Positions 11,783 through 22,023 of a DNA stretch of 64,000 bases are shown here, one piece after another. The DNA comes from Watersipora subatra (taxonomy: Eukaryota; Bryozoa; Gymnolaemata; Cheilostomatida; Watersiporidae). The notes below the pieces were generated by a model. It was not told the DNA's origin, searched no databases, and was given only the letters and a program-made list of their open reading frames with translations. Location of the stretch: NCBI RefSeq assembly GCF_963576615.1, contig NC_088710.1, positions 19,897,114 through 19,961,113 on the forward strand. Reading direction: 5' to 3'. Both the position numbers and the translations under genes were made by a program. The stretch's first letter is position 1, and each line of letters begins with the position of its first letter.

Positions 11783-12500
11783 ATCTCAGTTTATGTTGAT
11801 CTGTCATCTATATGTCCATTTATAGCGCGAAAGTCATAATAGTGAAAAAACTGTTTCGAGCTGGAATTGAGCTCAGAAACCCAATTTGCAGAGAGGCGCA
11901 CTAACCACTACGTCTTACAGCCACCTTTTCATAGTTGTTTAATCTTATGATAATTAATAACAATAATTGTTTAAGATCATGATTGCATAAGAGGTCTTGG
12001 TGCGTAACAATTATAAATACAATAATTTCAAGCTGTGGCAAGCTGGCTGCTTGCCTTTGTGGTAGCACCTGCTTGCACATCAATGCATCTGCTGAAAGTA
12101 TGAGTTTGATTCCAATGAGGTCCAATCTTTTTCTTAATGACCAAACCGAAGAACAGACCCTGCTATTATTATAGTAAAGACTTAGACTAGCTTAAGTTAC
12201 TAGCTTAAGTTACTCAAACTCATGGGGTAAAGCAACTTAGCCAATGGAAACTACATTACCTGCCAGTGTTTATAAGATGTCTTAAATCTTGAACCATGTG
12301 TAACATAATGTTTTTTGACAATCTGTTCTAGCTATGCCTCGAGCTTTCAAAAATTTGAATTAGCCGAACAAAGACAGAAATAACTAAATACCTTTACTTA
12401 AAAGTTAGAATGGTAATTATATATGCTAGTTGAAAATAATTTTTTTTGCAAAAACTTTTTTATTACTCGATCAACGCCAGGCATTCATTCAGTATTCTCA
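11779..12500 (+). mobile_element. tRNA-like/Helitron-like interspersed repeat, copy c
   Basis: Leader GGATCTCAGTTTATGTTGATC. The antisense tRNA-like part at 11853-11930 reads, in reverse complement, GTAAGACGTAGTGGTTAG and then a GAGCTCAATTCC B-box-like piece. The tail has GACTAGCTTAAGTTACTAG, and it ends near CAACGCCAGGCATTC at 12470-12490. Same architecture as copies at 2541 and 51488. Confidence 0.5.
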
Positions 12501-12618
12501 TCAGATGTGGCAGCTAGAAGCAGACAGTCCAATAATAGATTAACAGTTGTTAACAGTTATTAAAATTTTCACCAGTTATGACAGTTTAACAGTACACAGC
12601 GCGATGGCAGGCACTCAC

Positions 12619-12678
12619 CTGGATGCAGTCGTCTTTGATTTGTTGAACTCCATCAGCTGACGGCTTCACACTTGACAC
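12619..12678 (-). CDS. Candidate 20-codon internal exon
   Basis: Sixty open bases on the minus strand (peptide VSSVKPSADGVQQIKDDCIQ) end in a consensus donor, CAG followed by GTGAGT at 12618-12613. The acceptor (TGTCAAAAG) is weak. Both ends are phase 0, so it could join the CD225 exon (ends phase 0 at 14361) to the exon starting at 10214. Short and unsupported by homology, hence low confidence. Confidence 0.25.
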
Positions 12679-12696
12679 CTTTTGACAATCATAAAG

Positions 12697-12761
12697 ATGG
12701 TGACCATCATAGATATATATATATACCTATATATATCTATTTATATATCTATGGTGACCAT
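12697..12761. repeat. AT-rich inverted repeat
   Basis: ATGGTGACCAT-C-ATAGATATAT pairs with ATATATCTATGGTGACCAT, around an AT-only centre. Looks like a small hairpin insertion. Confidence 0.7.
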
Positions 12762-14294
12762 ACATCCAGAACACTAATAAATGACGGCGTTAACTCATAG
12801 TCTAAGTGCAAATCATAATTGTTACAATGCTATGGATTTCTAACAAGATTCAACAAATGAATGTTTACTACTTACAGGTATCAAAATATCTACAATTTCA
12901 CTAAGTTTATTGCTTACATCTACAGTATATGTGTTTTTATAAATAGTCTTATATATTACATTTAGAACATGTTTGGTACTTCGTAATATAACGTTATATG
13001 ATAGAATATTTTAACAAATTGAGCAGTTGTAACTGTCAAAGATATATGTACACACACGGGCGCATGCACACGTGCTTGCACCCAGGCGCCCACACTCCCA
13101 CGCACCTAACCGCCCACACCCACACACATATTTCAATCAAAGCTCGACTTTAGATGCGCCTACCTTTCAACTTCCCAACAGATGACAGATAATTTGAGCA
13201 ACTATTTGAGATTTGTTAATATTATTACAGAAGTATTTATTACTGCTTTCATGCTCTAAAGCTAATTAGACAAAATATGATGTATGCTTATAAAAATATC
13301 TGTTCTAGTATATAATAATTTCAACATATGAAACGAATATCACAACAGAATAAGTTTGTGTGTCAATGTTTAACAAAATGTTAAGAAATAGTTAAATAGC
13401 ACGTTACAACCTGCTAATATATTTACGATAAGTGAATAAACGTGATGCACCTGTATCTGCCGAGCAACAGTTGTGAAGTATAAAGGCTTGGTTACCAAAT
13501 TTAAGCTATTGATGTTTTATGCTTCTGTTTATGGCTGCAGCAAAGGTCAAAAAGCATGCAAATGAAAAAAATCCAGTGACATTCAACTCTTCAAAAAATC
13601 CTGACTTTGATTGGACAGTTTACTACTAGCGAGTACAATTTTTACATTAATTTGCTCATTTTTTATCTGCTAAAATGGAATCAACTAAAAATCAGACCAG
13701 AAAATTGGAAACAACATTGATTATGTGTGGGAACTATGGTTTTATTTAACGAGTTTGATTGGGTGATTCGTATCATCGAATGCAAATTCCACTCAATTTT
13801 CTACTATCCTCGTTTATCCATAGCAAAGATCGTCTAATTAGACCCTCTTGGTCGCTTTTTGCAAGCTTAGTTCCCTTGGTTAAAAGATGTGCATTTTAGC
13901 AACTTTACATGCTGTGTGTCCCTAAACATAGCACTGGGTAGGGTAAAGCTCGTGCAAAACTTTCCTCATTTGATTGGAATTCCACAATATAGTTACATGT
14001 AAATGCGAATTTGTAAATGCTTTGATTGGACTGACAATTTTGGTATCCAAGCTAAATTTTATCACGTGTATGTGAATATTCAAACATAATGTTAAATTAC
14101 AAAAATAACATAGCCTAATGTACTTGTACTTATTTCATCGGAAATTTTTTTTATTTCGAGTGTTTTCCTGCAAGTTTTGAAAATTTTTCAATAGTAATTC
14201 ATTGCACTTAATCACAATCTTAAGCAGCTAACTAACTTTCTATGATAATATAATTTCTTAAAACGTTATTCTAAAAGAAGCTGCATTTTAATGT
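12762..14294. other. Non-coding stretch, probably intronic
   Basis: Mostly AT-rich unique sequence. 13041-13130 is CA/CCCA-rich low-complexity DNA. If the CD225 gene model is right, this is its intron. Confidence 0.35.
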
Positions 14295-14360
14295 TTAGGC
14301 TGAACTCGGCGAATTTTCTTTTACTAAAAGTTCTAAAGTGCTAGTTAAGGGTTGACTCAC

Positions 14361-14631
14361 CTTTTCTAACTGACAGGGCATTTGCAGACCGACAGCTTCT
14401 GATTTTTGTTGCTTGTGGGTGATGATCGCTAGCGTTACCCAAAATATGATAATCGCTGATATTATACTGCAGATTGAGAGATTTAGAGACCTTGTGTAGA
14501 GTTCATACTTGGCTGTCATTTGTCTATTGTTTAGTCTGTAAGCTCGGCGAACGTAGACAAGGGACATGACTCCAACCAGCCAAGGAGGTAAGAACGCGCT
14601 AATAAGAGCTGGTATCAGGTAATACTTGTAG
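14361..14631 (-). CDS. CD225/dispanin-family (IFITM-like) transmembrane protein, exon
   Basis: The exon is bounded by an acceptor (TTTGTACAG before 14631) and a consensus donor, AAAG followed by GTGAGT (14360-14355). It encodes about 90 residues with the CD225 layout. A first hydrophobic, Pro-interrupted membrane segment (IPALISAFLPPWLVGVMSLV) is followed by a basic/polar loop with Tyr and Arg (VRRAYRLNNRQMTAKYE) and then a second membrane segment (SICSIISAIIIFWVTLAII). CD225 proteins (dispanins, including IFITMs, PRRTs and SynDIGs) are small membrane proteins with an intramembrane helix and a transmembrane helix, usually at plasma or endosomal membrane. The 5' exon with the N-terminal cytosolic part was not found. 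A degraded copy lies at 45242-45478. A chance hydrophobic frame is possible, but the two splice sites argue against it. Confidence 0.6.
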
Positions 14632-14759
14632 CTGTACAAACAGAATGTTAAATGCTTATAGTCAAAATCATATGAGCCAGCATAACCAAATTTAAATAAC
14701 CTGGCAGTCTGGTGTGAGGCGAGAAATCGTCAGGAGAATAGTTATGTGCACAATAATTC

Positions 14760-14900
14760 TAACATACTGGAATCAGTGATTGAGGCGGGTGGTAGTTCAT
14801 GGGTTCAAGTCCTGTTTAATGCAACCTTTTTCTCAACTTCCATCTGTGGCTTTGGCCAGACAGACAAACAGACAGATGGATAATGCTCTTATTATAGTAA
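14760..14900 (+). mobile_element. tRNA-like SINE remnant
   Basis: GGGTGGTAG followed by GGGTTCAAGTCCTG (B-box-like), then a tail with CAGACAGACAAACAGACAG and CTCTTATTATAGTAAA. A fuller copy is at 45580-45755 in the duplicated segment, so it predates the duplication. Confidence 0.5.
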
Positions 14901-15463
14901 AAATTAAATATTTCTATATGGCTTAGCTGGCTGCATGTTCGTTTTAAAGTGAGCGTTCAAATCACAGTATAGATAAAACTTTTTGAGCCCGATTGGATAT
15001 GAGCTGTAACTATCAAAGATTGCGATTGTAATAAAACTATCACTTACTATTACTTCAACTTAATGCAGAACATGCGTTTGTACATAAAATAACTTTTACG
15101 ATATGACATTGAGTCTCTCAAAATACTAGTTGTGTAAATAAGTACATACGATTGCAGGTCCCGCTTACATTGCTTAGCTCTACATTACCAATTAATATTA
15201 ATCAGTACATCATATCTTCCTTTTGCTGATTTAGGAATCATTGAGTGCTGTCCGATCTTGAGTTGAGATCATCTCAAAACACGAACTTTTTGACGTGACA
15301 TAAAATTTCAGCAAATTTTTGTCTAGGCGTACGAATAAATTTCCATCCCATGACATTTTAAATTTTGTGCCATTATGCAGTTTAGTAAGCTAGTAATTAT
15401 AGTTGTAGCTATTCCTCGCGTTGCTTACTTCAAAAAGCACTCGGATCCTATTAAACATTATAT

Positions 15464-15560
15464 CGTAAAACCTCTAATTGAACGCCACCTTCAATTGACC
15501 GCCACTATAAAGAAAGGATTGAAAAATAGAGCGCAATGACGTTCAATTAGAGGTTTTACG
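15464..15560. mobile_element. Hairpin MITE (CCTCTAATTGAACG family)
   Basis: Terminal inverted repeat TAAAACCTCTAATTGAACG at the left pairs with CGTTCAATTAGAGGTTTTA at the right, about 97 bases in all, in TA-rich flanks. Relatives at 20730-20835, 44158-44280, 46305-46400, 47560-47700 and 48307-48392. Confidence 0.75.
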
Positions 15561-16123
15561 TATCATGACTTCCTTTTATAGTTTTAAAATGACTGATCTT
15601 AAAAGCAACTGAAACTTTGCTGAAATTGGTTGAACACGATTTTTCTTAATGGTAGGAAAAACTACATGCGATAATTTTTTTTCAAAAAATTAACAACTCA
15701 CACATATCTCTAAAAACCAGATATGCGGTGAGTAAAAGCGCCGGCCTCACGTAAGATATCCAATATGGCAATCTTCCGAAATGCCTACTTACTTGAGACT
15801 AGCCATAGCTGTGTCTGTAGAAGCTATCCAGTACACTACAGAGTTATAGTATCATCTAGGTAACACTGAGCAGGCTTGTTCTACATCCAACCAACTCCTT
15901 TCAGCTCATCATAGTTTTGATGAACCAAATCAAAACAAAATTTTATCTAAGACTGTTTCACATCTAGAGCAGCTGCTGCAACCTTGACACATAGATGTCA
16001 AACATGTTAGTTTGATATAGCATGAGATGAATAAAATTTTGCTTTTAGTTACACAGTTTTGTGCCAAAGTTTGAAGATTTATTTTTGTTTTCCTGAAGCT
16101 GACGCACATCACAATATTTTAAC

Positions 16124-16385
16124 TGTCATGCAAGTGCCAAGTATTACTGGTACTTTGCCAACAAACATTATGCTTTTTAGCTAAAGCTTTATACAAGCTA
16201 ATATTATATAGTACTGTCTCATTATAGCTATTAATAATGCTTGTAGCTTTTTACAAAGCTTTTTTATGACCAAACATATAAATACTTGGGTTTTCTGTTA
16301 TCAAATCAGTTGTCTCTGGAGTGTGCAATAAACCATTTCTCTAATTTAATACTCTATTTAATTGCTTCTGTGCAGAAACATAACA
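16124..16385 (+). repeat. 5' LTR of the Ty3-type element
   Basis: Starts TGTCATGCAAG and ends ...CATAACA, the usual TG...CA limits. Contains a TATA-like ATATAAATAC (about 16277-16286) and AATAAA near 16328, as expected for promoter and poly(A) signals. The right limit is inferred from the primer-site position because no full second LTR exists for comparison. Confidence 0.7.
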
Positions 16386-16394
16386 GAAGCTAAT

Positions 16395-16412
16395 TGGCGA
16401 CAAGGATTTCTC
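16395..16412 (+). promoter_or_regulatory. Primer-binding site
   Basis: TGGCGACAAGGAT begins with the TGG expected for pairing with a tRNA 3' CCA end and lies just inside the 5' LTR. The tRNA was not identified. Confidence 0.5.
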
Positions 16413-16518
16413 TTTTGAACAGTTACAAAGAGTTTTGTTCAGATTTTATCATTGATAAAATCGATACAAAGAGTTCTAGTTTATTACAAGAGTAACTGTT
16501 CAAAATTGCACCACTACA

Positions 16519-19500
16519 ATGGCAGAAGTAGCAGACCTGATCAAGCTAATGCAGAAGCAGCAGGAGGACCAGAGACAGCAGCAAGAGGAGCAGAGAAAGC
16601 AGCAAGAAGAGCATAGACAACAGCAGCATGAGGAGTTCAAGCAGCAACAAGAGGAATACAGACGTCAGCAAGATGAAAGAATGGAGGAGAATAAGAAACT
16701 GATGGAGCTACTACTACAAAACCTACAACGGAAACAAGAAACAGCTGCAACCGCTGTTCCAGCCTTCCCAGGTTTTGACCCAACAGCAGAGCTACTAACA
16801 GATTACATAGACAGATTCAACACATTCATTGCAGCAAATTCTATACATCAAGACAAGATTGCTGGCACTTTTCTCACCAACCAACAGCCTACACTCTACA
16901 AGCAGCTTAGTAATATGGCAGCTCAGCTTTCAACACCCAAGCAGATCAACGACCTCAACATGGATGAAATACTGGAATTTCTCAAAGACCAGTATGACCC
17001 TAAGCGCTTCATTGTTAGAGAGCGTTACAAGTATTGGAGTGACATGCAGAGGAAACCTGGAGAAACTATTCAAGAGTTAGCTGCCAGAATTCGTCAAGAT
17101 GCAACTACATGTGCCTTCATAGGCATTACAGATCCATTAGATGAGGCTCTCAGAACAAGATTTATCTGCTCTGTAAACAATGAAGCAGTTCTCAAATCTC
17201 TCTTCAAGGTCAAGGACAATGAACTCAACTTCAACAAAGCTATACAGGTAGCACAGGAAACAGAAGAAGCAGCTAAAGTTGCCAAAGAGACAGTTTATGG
17301 AAACTCGTCTAAAGTCAACAAGGTTGCTCAACAGAAATCAAGATACAAACCAATCCAGAAAAACAACTCTACACCTGACAAGCAGAAGGAAGGAAAGCTA
17401 TGCTACAGATGTGACCGAACTAACCATACAGCGGATGACTGCAGATTCAAAGCAGCCACCTGCAACTTTTGTTCTAAACAAGGTCACATAGAAAGAGCAT
17501 GCAAGAAAAAGAAATCATCTGCAGCAGAAAAACCAGTAAAGATGATAGAATGCACATCAACCAAGATGGTGAAACTTGCTGAAAACATCAAACTGGAGGG
17601 AGACAACTTCACACTTGAACTGGACACTGGAGCATGTGACAACTTCATCTGTAAATCAATATGGGAGAAGCTAGGAAAGCCAAACCTAAAACCTACTACA
17701 GTTAACTACAAATCAGCCTCAGGACATCTCATAGAGACGCTTGGCAGATGTGAGCTAACTGCCCAATTGGATGCACAGAAAGAAGTCAGACTACCATTTG
17801 TGATTAGTGCTGTACAAGATCTCAACCTACTAGGAAGAACTGCTATACAGCAACTAGGCATCTCTATTGATGACAAGCTACAACAGAACCTTGTATCAAC
17901 AATCACAGAGAACCAGCCAGATGGGAGGTTACAAATCAAGTGTAAGGAGATGTGTAAAGAATTTCCAGAAATATTCAAAGACGAGCTAGGATGTCTCAAG
18001 AACTTTGAACTAGAGATAAACTTCAAACCTTCAACAAAGCCAGTCTTCTGCCGACCCAAACCAGTTCCTATTGCCTTGACAGAAGAGCTCAACCAAGCAT
18101 ACGAAGCAGGTGTAGCTAAAGGCATATGGGAACCAACTCAATTCAACCAGTATGGAACACCAGTTGTACCTGTACGCAAATCTACAACAGGTCAAGCTGC
18201 AGGGAAGATCAGAGTATGTGGAGACTACTCCAAGACTATCAATAATCAGCTAGAAACACATAGGAAACCTATCCCACTACCAGAAGATCTAATCAGAAAA
18301 CTAGGTGGAGGCTATTGCTACACAAAGATTGATTTAGCAGATGCCTACAATCAAATATTGTTGGCACCAGAAAGTCAACGACGACTAGCACTATCAACAC
18401 ACCGAGGAGTACTACTACAGAAGAGGTTGCCCTTTGGCATAAGCTCAGCACCAGGGTATTTTCAAGAAATCATGGAGCAACTGACACAAGACCTCCCAGG
18501 AGTAGCAGTATACCTAGATGATATACTAGTGAGTGGAGCCAATGCAGAGAGCCATCTACAAAACTTACGTCGACTTCTTCAAAGATTAGAAGAAAGAGGG
18601 CTCAGATGTAGAAAAGACAAGTGCTGTTTTGCTCAACCTACAGTAGAGTATCTGGGACACAAACTCACTTCAAAGGGAATCACTAAAGGAAAGAAGGCAG
18701 ATGCAGTACAACAGATGCCAGTCCCAACAGACTTAACTCAGCTAAGATCTTTCTTAGGAGCTACACAATTCTACAGCAAGTTCATACCCAATCTGTCACA
18801 ACTCACAGGACCATTGCACAAACTGACACGCAAAGGAGAGACCTGGAAGTGGGGCACTGAACAAGAAAAGAGCTTCAGCAAACTGAAAGATATGCTATCA
18901 ACTGATAGTGTCTTAGCACACTTCAACCCAGATCTTGACATTGGAATCTCATGTGATGCTTCAGAAACTGGACTGGGAGCTGTACTATTTCATCGTTATC
19001 CTGATGGAAGTGAGAGACCAATAGCCAATGTTTCAAAAACACTGACCAGCACACAGAGGAAATATGGACAATTACAAAAAGAAGCTCTCTCAATCATATT
19101 TGCTCTAAAGAAGTATCACCAGTACCTGTATGGTCGACGGTTTATCTTGGTAACTGACCACAGACCTCTTCTCACACTTCTAGGACCTACCAAAGGAGTT
19201 CCAGCTCTAGCAGCCAACAGACTAGCAAGATGGGCACTGGTACTAAATCAGTATGACTACACCATAGAATACAGATCTACCCAGCATCATCAAAATGCAG
19301 ATGTCCTCTCAAGACTGCCAGTTGGACCTGATAAAGAGTTTGATGCAAGAGAAGATGAGGATGATGTTGATACAGTATGCACTATACACAGCTACAATCT
19401 TGGAGCACCATGCTATGCCTTGTATCATGGACCTAGACGCAACAGACAACCTAGATGGGTTCCAGCCATTGTTACTAAGATATATGGAACTCGTAGTCTC

Positions 19501-19761
19501 AATGTCAAAGTGGTACCAAAGGGACCTACTTGGAGAAGACATGTTGAACAACTCAGACCAAGATACTCAACAGAAGAAGATCAAGACCCTGTAGATAAAC
19601 CTGATATAACAGAGGAGACAAAACTGCAACTACCAGCCCCTACAACTGTAACAGAGCAACCTCCGTCTAGAAGAAGACTACGCAACCCTCGTCTACCTGA
19701 TGGAGATGAGTATAGCAGAGACAAACCCCGAAGGTCTAAGAGAACCAGAAAGAACCTTTAG
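16519..19761 (+). CDS. Gag-Pol polyprotein with protease, RT and RNase H, integrase core missing
   Basis: One uninterrupted frame of 1080 codons. Residues 1-75 are a Gln/Glu-rich coiled coil. About 80-260 is a Ty3/retrotransposon-type Gag core. Two CCHC zinc knuckles start at Cys295 and Cys315. The aspartic protease motif DTG is at 369-371. Reverse transcriptase carries YLDD at 665-668. RNase H starts around Asp813 (CDASETG) and runs through TDHRPL to NADVLSRLP. The integrase zinc-binding and DDE catalytic regions should follow. Instead, about 25 acidic residues lead straight into a C-terminal module (about 960-1016, ending WRRHVEQLRPRY) that in Mag-like Ty3 elements lies after the integrase core. 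The frame stays open across this junction, so the loss is an in-frame deletion. Gag and Pol are fused without a frameshift. The cellular role is only that of an element. Confidence 0.92.
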   Translation: MAEVADLIKLMQKQQEDQRQQQEEQRKQQEEHRQQQHEEFKQQQEEYRRQQDERMEENKKLMELLLQNLQRKQETAATAVPAFPGFDPTAELLTDYIDRFNTFIAANSIHQDKIAGTFLTNQQPTLYKQLSNMAAQLSTPKQINDLNMDEILEFLKDQYDPKRFIVRERYKYWSDMQRKPGETIQELAARIRQDATTCAFIGITDPLDEALRTRFICSVNNEAVLKSLFKVKDNELNFNKAIQVAQETEEAAKVAKETVYGNSSKVNKVAQQKSRYKPIQKNNSTPDKQKEGKLCYRCDRTNHTADDCRFKAATCNFCSKQGHIERACKKKKSSAAEKPVKMIECTSTKMVKLAENIKLEGDNFTLELDTGACDNFICKSIWEKLGKPNLKPTTVNYKSASGHLIETLGRCELTAQLDAQKEVRLPFVISAVQDLNLLGRTAIQQLGISIDDKLQQNLVSTITENQPDGRLQIKCKEMCKEFPEIFKDELGCLKNFELEINFKPSTKPVFCRPKPVPIALTEELNQAYEAGVAKGIWEPTQFNQYGTPVVPVRKSTTGQAAGKIRVCGDYSKTINNQLETHRKPIPLPEDLIRKLGGGYCYTKIDLADAYNQILLAPESQRRLALSTHRGVLLQKRLPFGISSAPGYFQEIMEQLTQDLPGVAVYLDDILVSGANAESHLQNLRRLLQRLEERGLRCRKDKCCFAQPTVEYLGHKLTSKGITKGKKADAVQQMPVPTDLTQLRSFLGATQFYSKFIPNLSQLTGPLHKLTRKGETWKWGTEQEKSFSKLKDMLSTDSVLAHFNPDLDIGISCDASETGLGAVLFHRYPDGSERPIANVSKTLTSTQRKYGQLQKEALSIIFALKKYHQYLYGRRFILVTDHRPLLTLLGPTKGVPALAANRLARWALVLNQYDYTIEYRSTQHHQNADVLSRLPVGPDKEFDAREDEDDVDTVCTIHSYNLGAPCYALYHGPRRNRQPRWVPAIVTKIYGTRSLNVKVVPKGPTWRRHVEQLRPRYSTEEDQDPVDKPDITEETKLQLPAPTTVTEQPPSRRRLRNPRLPDGDEYSRDKPRRSKRTRKNL

Positions 19762-19764
19762 CTT

Positions 19765-19774
19765 AGTGAGGAGG
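19765..19774 (+). promoter_or_regulatory. Polypurine tract
   Basis: AGTGAGGAGG lies immediately before TGTCATG, the position of the plus-strand primer of LTR elements. Confidence 0.65.
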
Positions 19775-19954
19775 TGTCATGCAAGTGCCAAGTATTACTG
19801 GTACTTTGCCAACAAACATTATGCTTTTTAGCTAAAGCTTTATACAGACAGCTTTATGAGACAGTACTATATAATATTAGCTTGTATAAAGCTTTAGCTA
19901 AAAAGCATAATGTTTGTTGGCAAAGTACCAGTAATACTTGGCACTTGCATGACA
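19775..19954. repeat. Aberrant 3' terminus: U3 start followed by an inverted U3 start
   Basis: The first 72 or so bases of the LTR (TGTCATGCAAG...CTTTATACA) are followed by a short GACAGC-type junction. The first 100 or so LTR bases then appear in reverse complement, ending CTTGCATGACA. The rest of U3, R and U5 are absent. The element therefore ends in the same sequence at both termini, in inverted orientation. Confidence 0.85.
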
Positions 19955-19959
19955 TTAAC

Positions 19960-20164
19960 CTTGGCCCTAAAAGAGCATTAATGAAGCCTGCGATCTTAGC
20001 TTAAATCTAAAAGTCTGTAAACTAATAACTGAAAAATAACAAGGGCCCCCTTTAAGAAAAGTCATTGGAATAATGTTCAAATGGCCTTTCTTAAAAGGGT
20101 GCCTTTGTCATTTTTCATGACAAGGGCACCCTTTTCATGGTTAATGGTTCATGGTTAGTGGACG
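19960..20164. other. Non-coding, duplicated segment
   Basis: Contains short hairpin-forming pieces around AAGGGCACCCTTTT and TTTCTTAAAAGGG. Counterpart near 46990-47060. Confidence 0.5.
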
Positions 20165-20273
20165 AAGGTTAATGGAGTCGAGAAGGGACCAGCACATAAT
20201 GACTGCTCAGAGGATATATTATATCCTCTAAGCAAGCATAATGTGCTGATTTCTTCTCGACTCCATTAACCTT
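20165..20273. mobile_element. Small palindromic element, 109 bp
   Basis: AAGGTTAATGGAGTCGAGAAG at the left pairs with CTTCTCGACTCCATTAACCTT at the right. The centre GAGGATATATTATATCCTC is itself palindromic. The second copy of the segment keeps only part of one arm (about 47060-47125). Confidence 0.75.
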
Positions 20274-20729
20274 GGTTGAAGCAATATGCTATTTCGAATA
20301 CAACTCACCTTTATATGCAAAATCAACTTTTCTCTGTAGACATTCATAATCTTGAGTGAGTAAAAGTTGTTCAAAAAATGACGACAAATTTATTTGTATT
20401 TTAGCTAGATGCAGAAGTTTTATCTATCTTTTATTAAAACTAGCATGAATATATTAAGCGACAATATATTAAACTCCAAAGCTTTATGGTTTTTTCTTTG
20501 AAACTTTAAAAGTGACACCGATGAAATAATTAATAACTGCATGCCGGTAATAATCTTTTACTCAAAGTAGTTCCTTGTTTAACTTGATCTGATACTTTGG
20601 CGTATCTGAAGAAGGCTAACGGCAGGAACATCGCTCCACTCAAAGGAGAGTACAGAATATTGGTGACATTCGCTTCGCAAATGAAAGAGTTAAATTAATC
20701 TTTCCAAAATTCGGACGAGCTAGCAAATG

Positions 20730-20835
20730 TACAGTGCCACACTATATTTGAACGTTACCTCTAATAAAATGCCACTATAGGGGAACAGTAAAAAAATAGA
20801 GCGCCATGGCGTTCAAATAGAGGTTTTACAGTAAA
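20730..20835. mobile_element. Hairpin MITE, same family as 15464-15560
   Basis: TATTTGAACGTTACCTC...GGCGTTCAAATAGAGGTTTTA. Copy 2 equivalent at 48307-48392. Confidence 0.6.
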
Positions 20836-21199
20836 CACCGTAACCATTTTATAACAACCTGATAATCAGCAAAAGGATGAGGTAGTAGGGCATTTCTTTA
20901 AACTTATATAAGCTTTATCTATCTGTTGAATTGAAGCATTCTACAATTTTAGTTGTGCATAATTTGAATCAAAATGGAACGATGTCATATCAATGACATC
21001 TGCATCTCTGACGGCGGGTTCATTTTCATTTGTAAAATTTCACAAGTTTGAGGTTACCTTTTGAATTTCCATTCATATCATTTTGGATTCAGTTGCATTT
21101 CTTGCTAAATGTTTACAAAAACATTACCATGAAGCCTGTTAGTGGTCTCGTAGTCTTGTATTTTGTCAAGGCTGATCTTTGTCAATCAGAGTTACTTTC

Positions 21200-21300
21200 C
21201 GACACTCTGCAGTTGAAATCTGGTGGCTCATTGAGAAGCGCATGCCGAGTTCCGTGGAAAATTGCTTATACAGCAAACTAGTTGGCAGCATAGACACGTG
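21200..21300 (-). pseudogene. Stray 3' half of an SDR exon 4, degraded
   Basis: The reverse complement matches the YAAxKFA-to-LNCRVS part of exon 4 of the DHRS11-like genes, but has two stop codons within the Tyr-Lys motif region. The donor GT has become GA. It lies 720 bases beyond the end of gene A. Its intact counterpart is at 48929-49027. Confidence 0.65.
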
Positions 21301-21329
21301 TATAAGTATTAAAGTAATAGACAGAACTA

Positions 21330-21560
21330 CTCCATTACTCTGTGTTTAGTTTTATACATATCCATAAACTAGGAGTTATCTTCTACATGACACTTTCAGA
21401 GACCAATACAGTAACTACTATTACTCTACACTGTAAGTGTTTAGTTCTACACATATCCATAAACTGGGAGTTATCTGCTACATAACACTTTCCGTGACCT
21501 ATATAATAATTACTCTATTACTCTGGGGGTTTAGTTCTACGCATATCCATATACTAGGTG
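21330..21560. repeat. About 75-bp tandem repeat, three units
   Basis: Units contain TCCATAAACTAGGAGTTATC and CACTTTCAGTGACC. Related units are at 49060-49290, 43385-43500 and 62010-62110. Confidence 0.6.
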
Positions 21561-22023
21561 CTAGGCTGATGACATTTGCCGGTGTGTGTGTGTAGCAAGG
21601 GCAAGAAGCCATTTGTATGCATGTTTGACTTATTCTTGGTGTAACCTTGTGTTTTCTATTTGGAACATTTGTTTTGAATTACGTTTTGTTCCTACCAACA
21701 TTGTATTTGCAGCCATTGCACCTTCTGCCCAAGCCCGCTGTTTTAAACCTTTGTGGTTCATTTTGTAAACATGGATTGGTCGACTTTTATGTCTCTCCCT
21801 GAGTGGCATCATACTCGTTGAATCTTAAATTTTATTATAGCAAATAATAATAGTTGAACACCTTGAATCTGCTGAATACCATAATATGAATATCCTTGAA
21901 GGAAGCTAATGATTAATAATATCTTCCAATGGCCAGCTAAAAGCTATATCAAGTAACGTGACAGCGGTTTACTGATTGTTTTTAGTCTAGAAAGCACACG
22001 ATGCTTGTAAGAAAAACAAGACT

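Larger units (their letters stand above)
16124..19954 (+). mobile_element. Ty3-type LTR retrotransposon, integrase-less, with inverted U3 at its 3' end
   Basis: Direct 5-bp repeats TTAAC flank it (16119-16123 and 19955-19959), and the duplicated segment keeps a single TTAAC at 46945-46949 as the empty site. Parts in order: 5' LTR (16124-16385), a tRNA-type primer site starting TGG at 16395, one long Gag-Pol frame (16519-19761), a purine tract (19765-19774), then not a 3' LTR but a hairpin of its first bases. It cannot have made its own integrase, and with no R or U5 at the 3' end it is a dead copy. It must have been inserted using enzymes supplied by a relative. Insertion is later than the segmental duplication. 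Confidence 0.9.

Noticed and set aside
16124-19954. Endogenous retrovirus
   Set aside because: No envelope frame. Domain order and fused Gag-Pol fit a Ty3-type retrotransposon.
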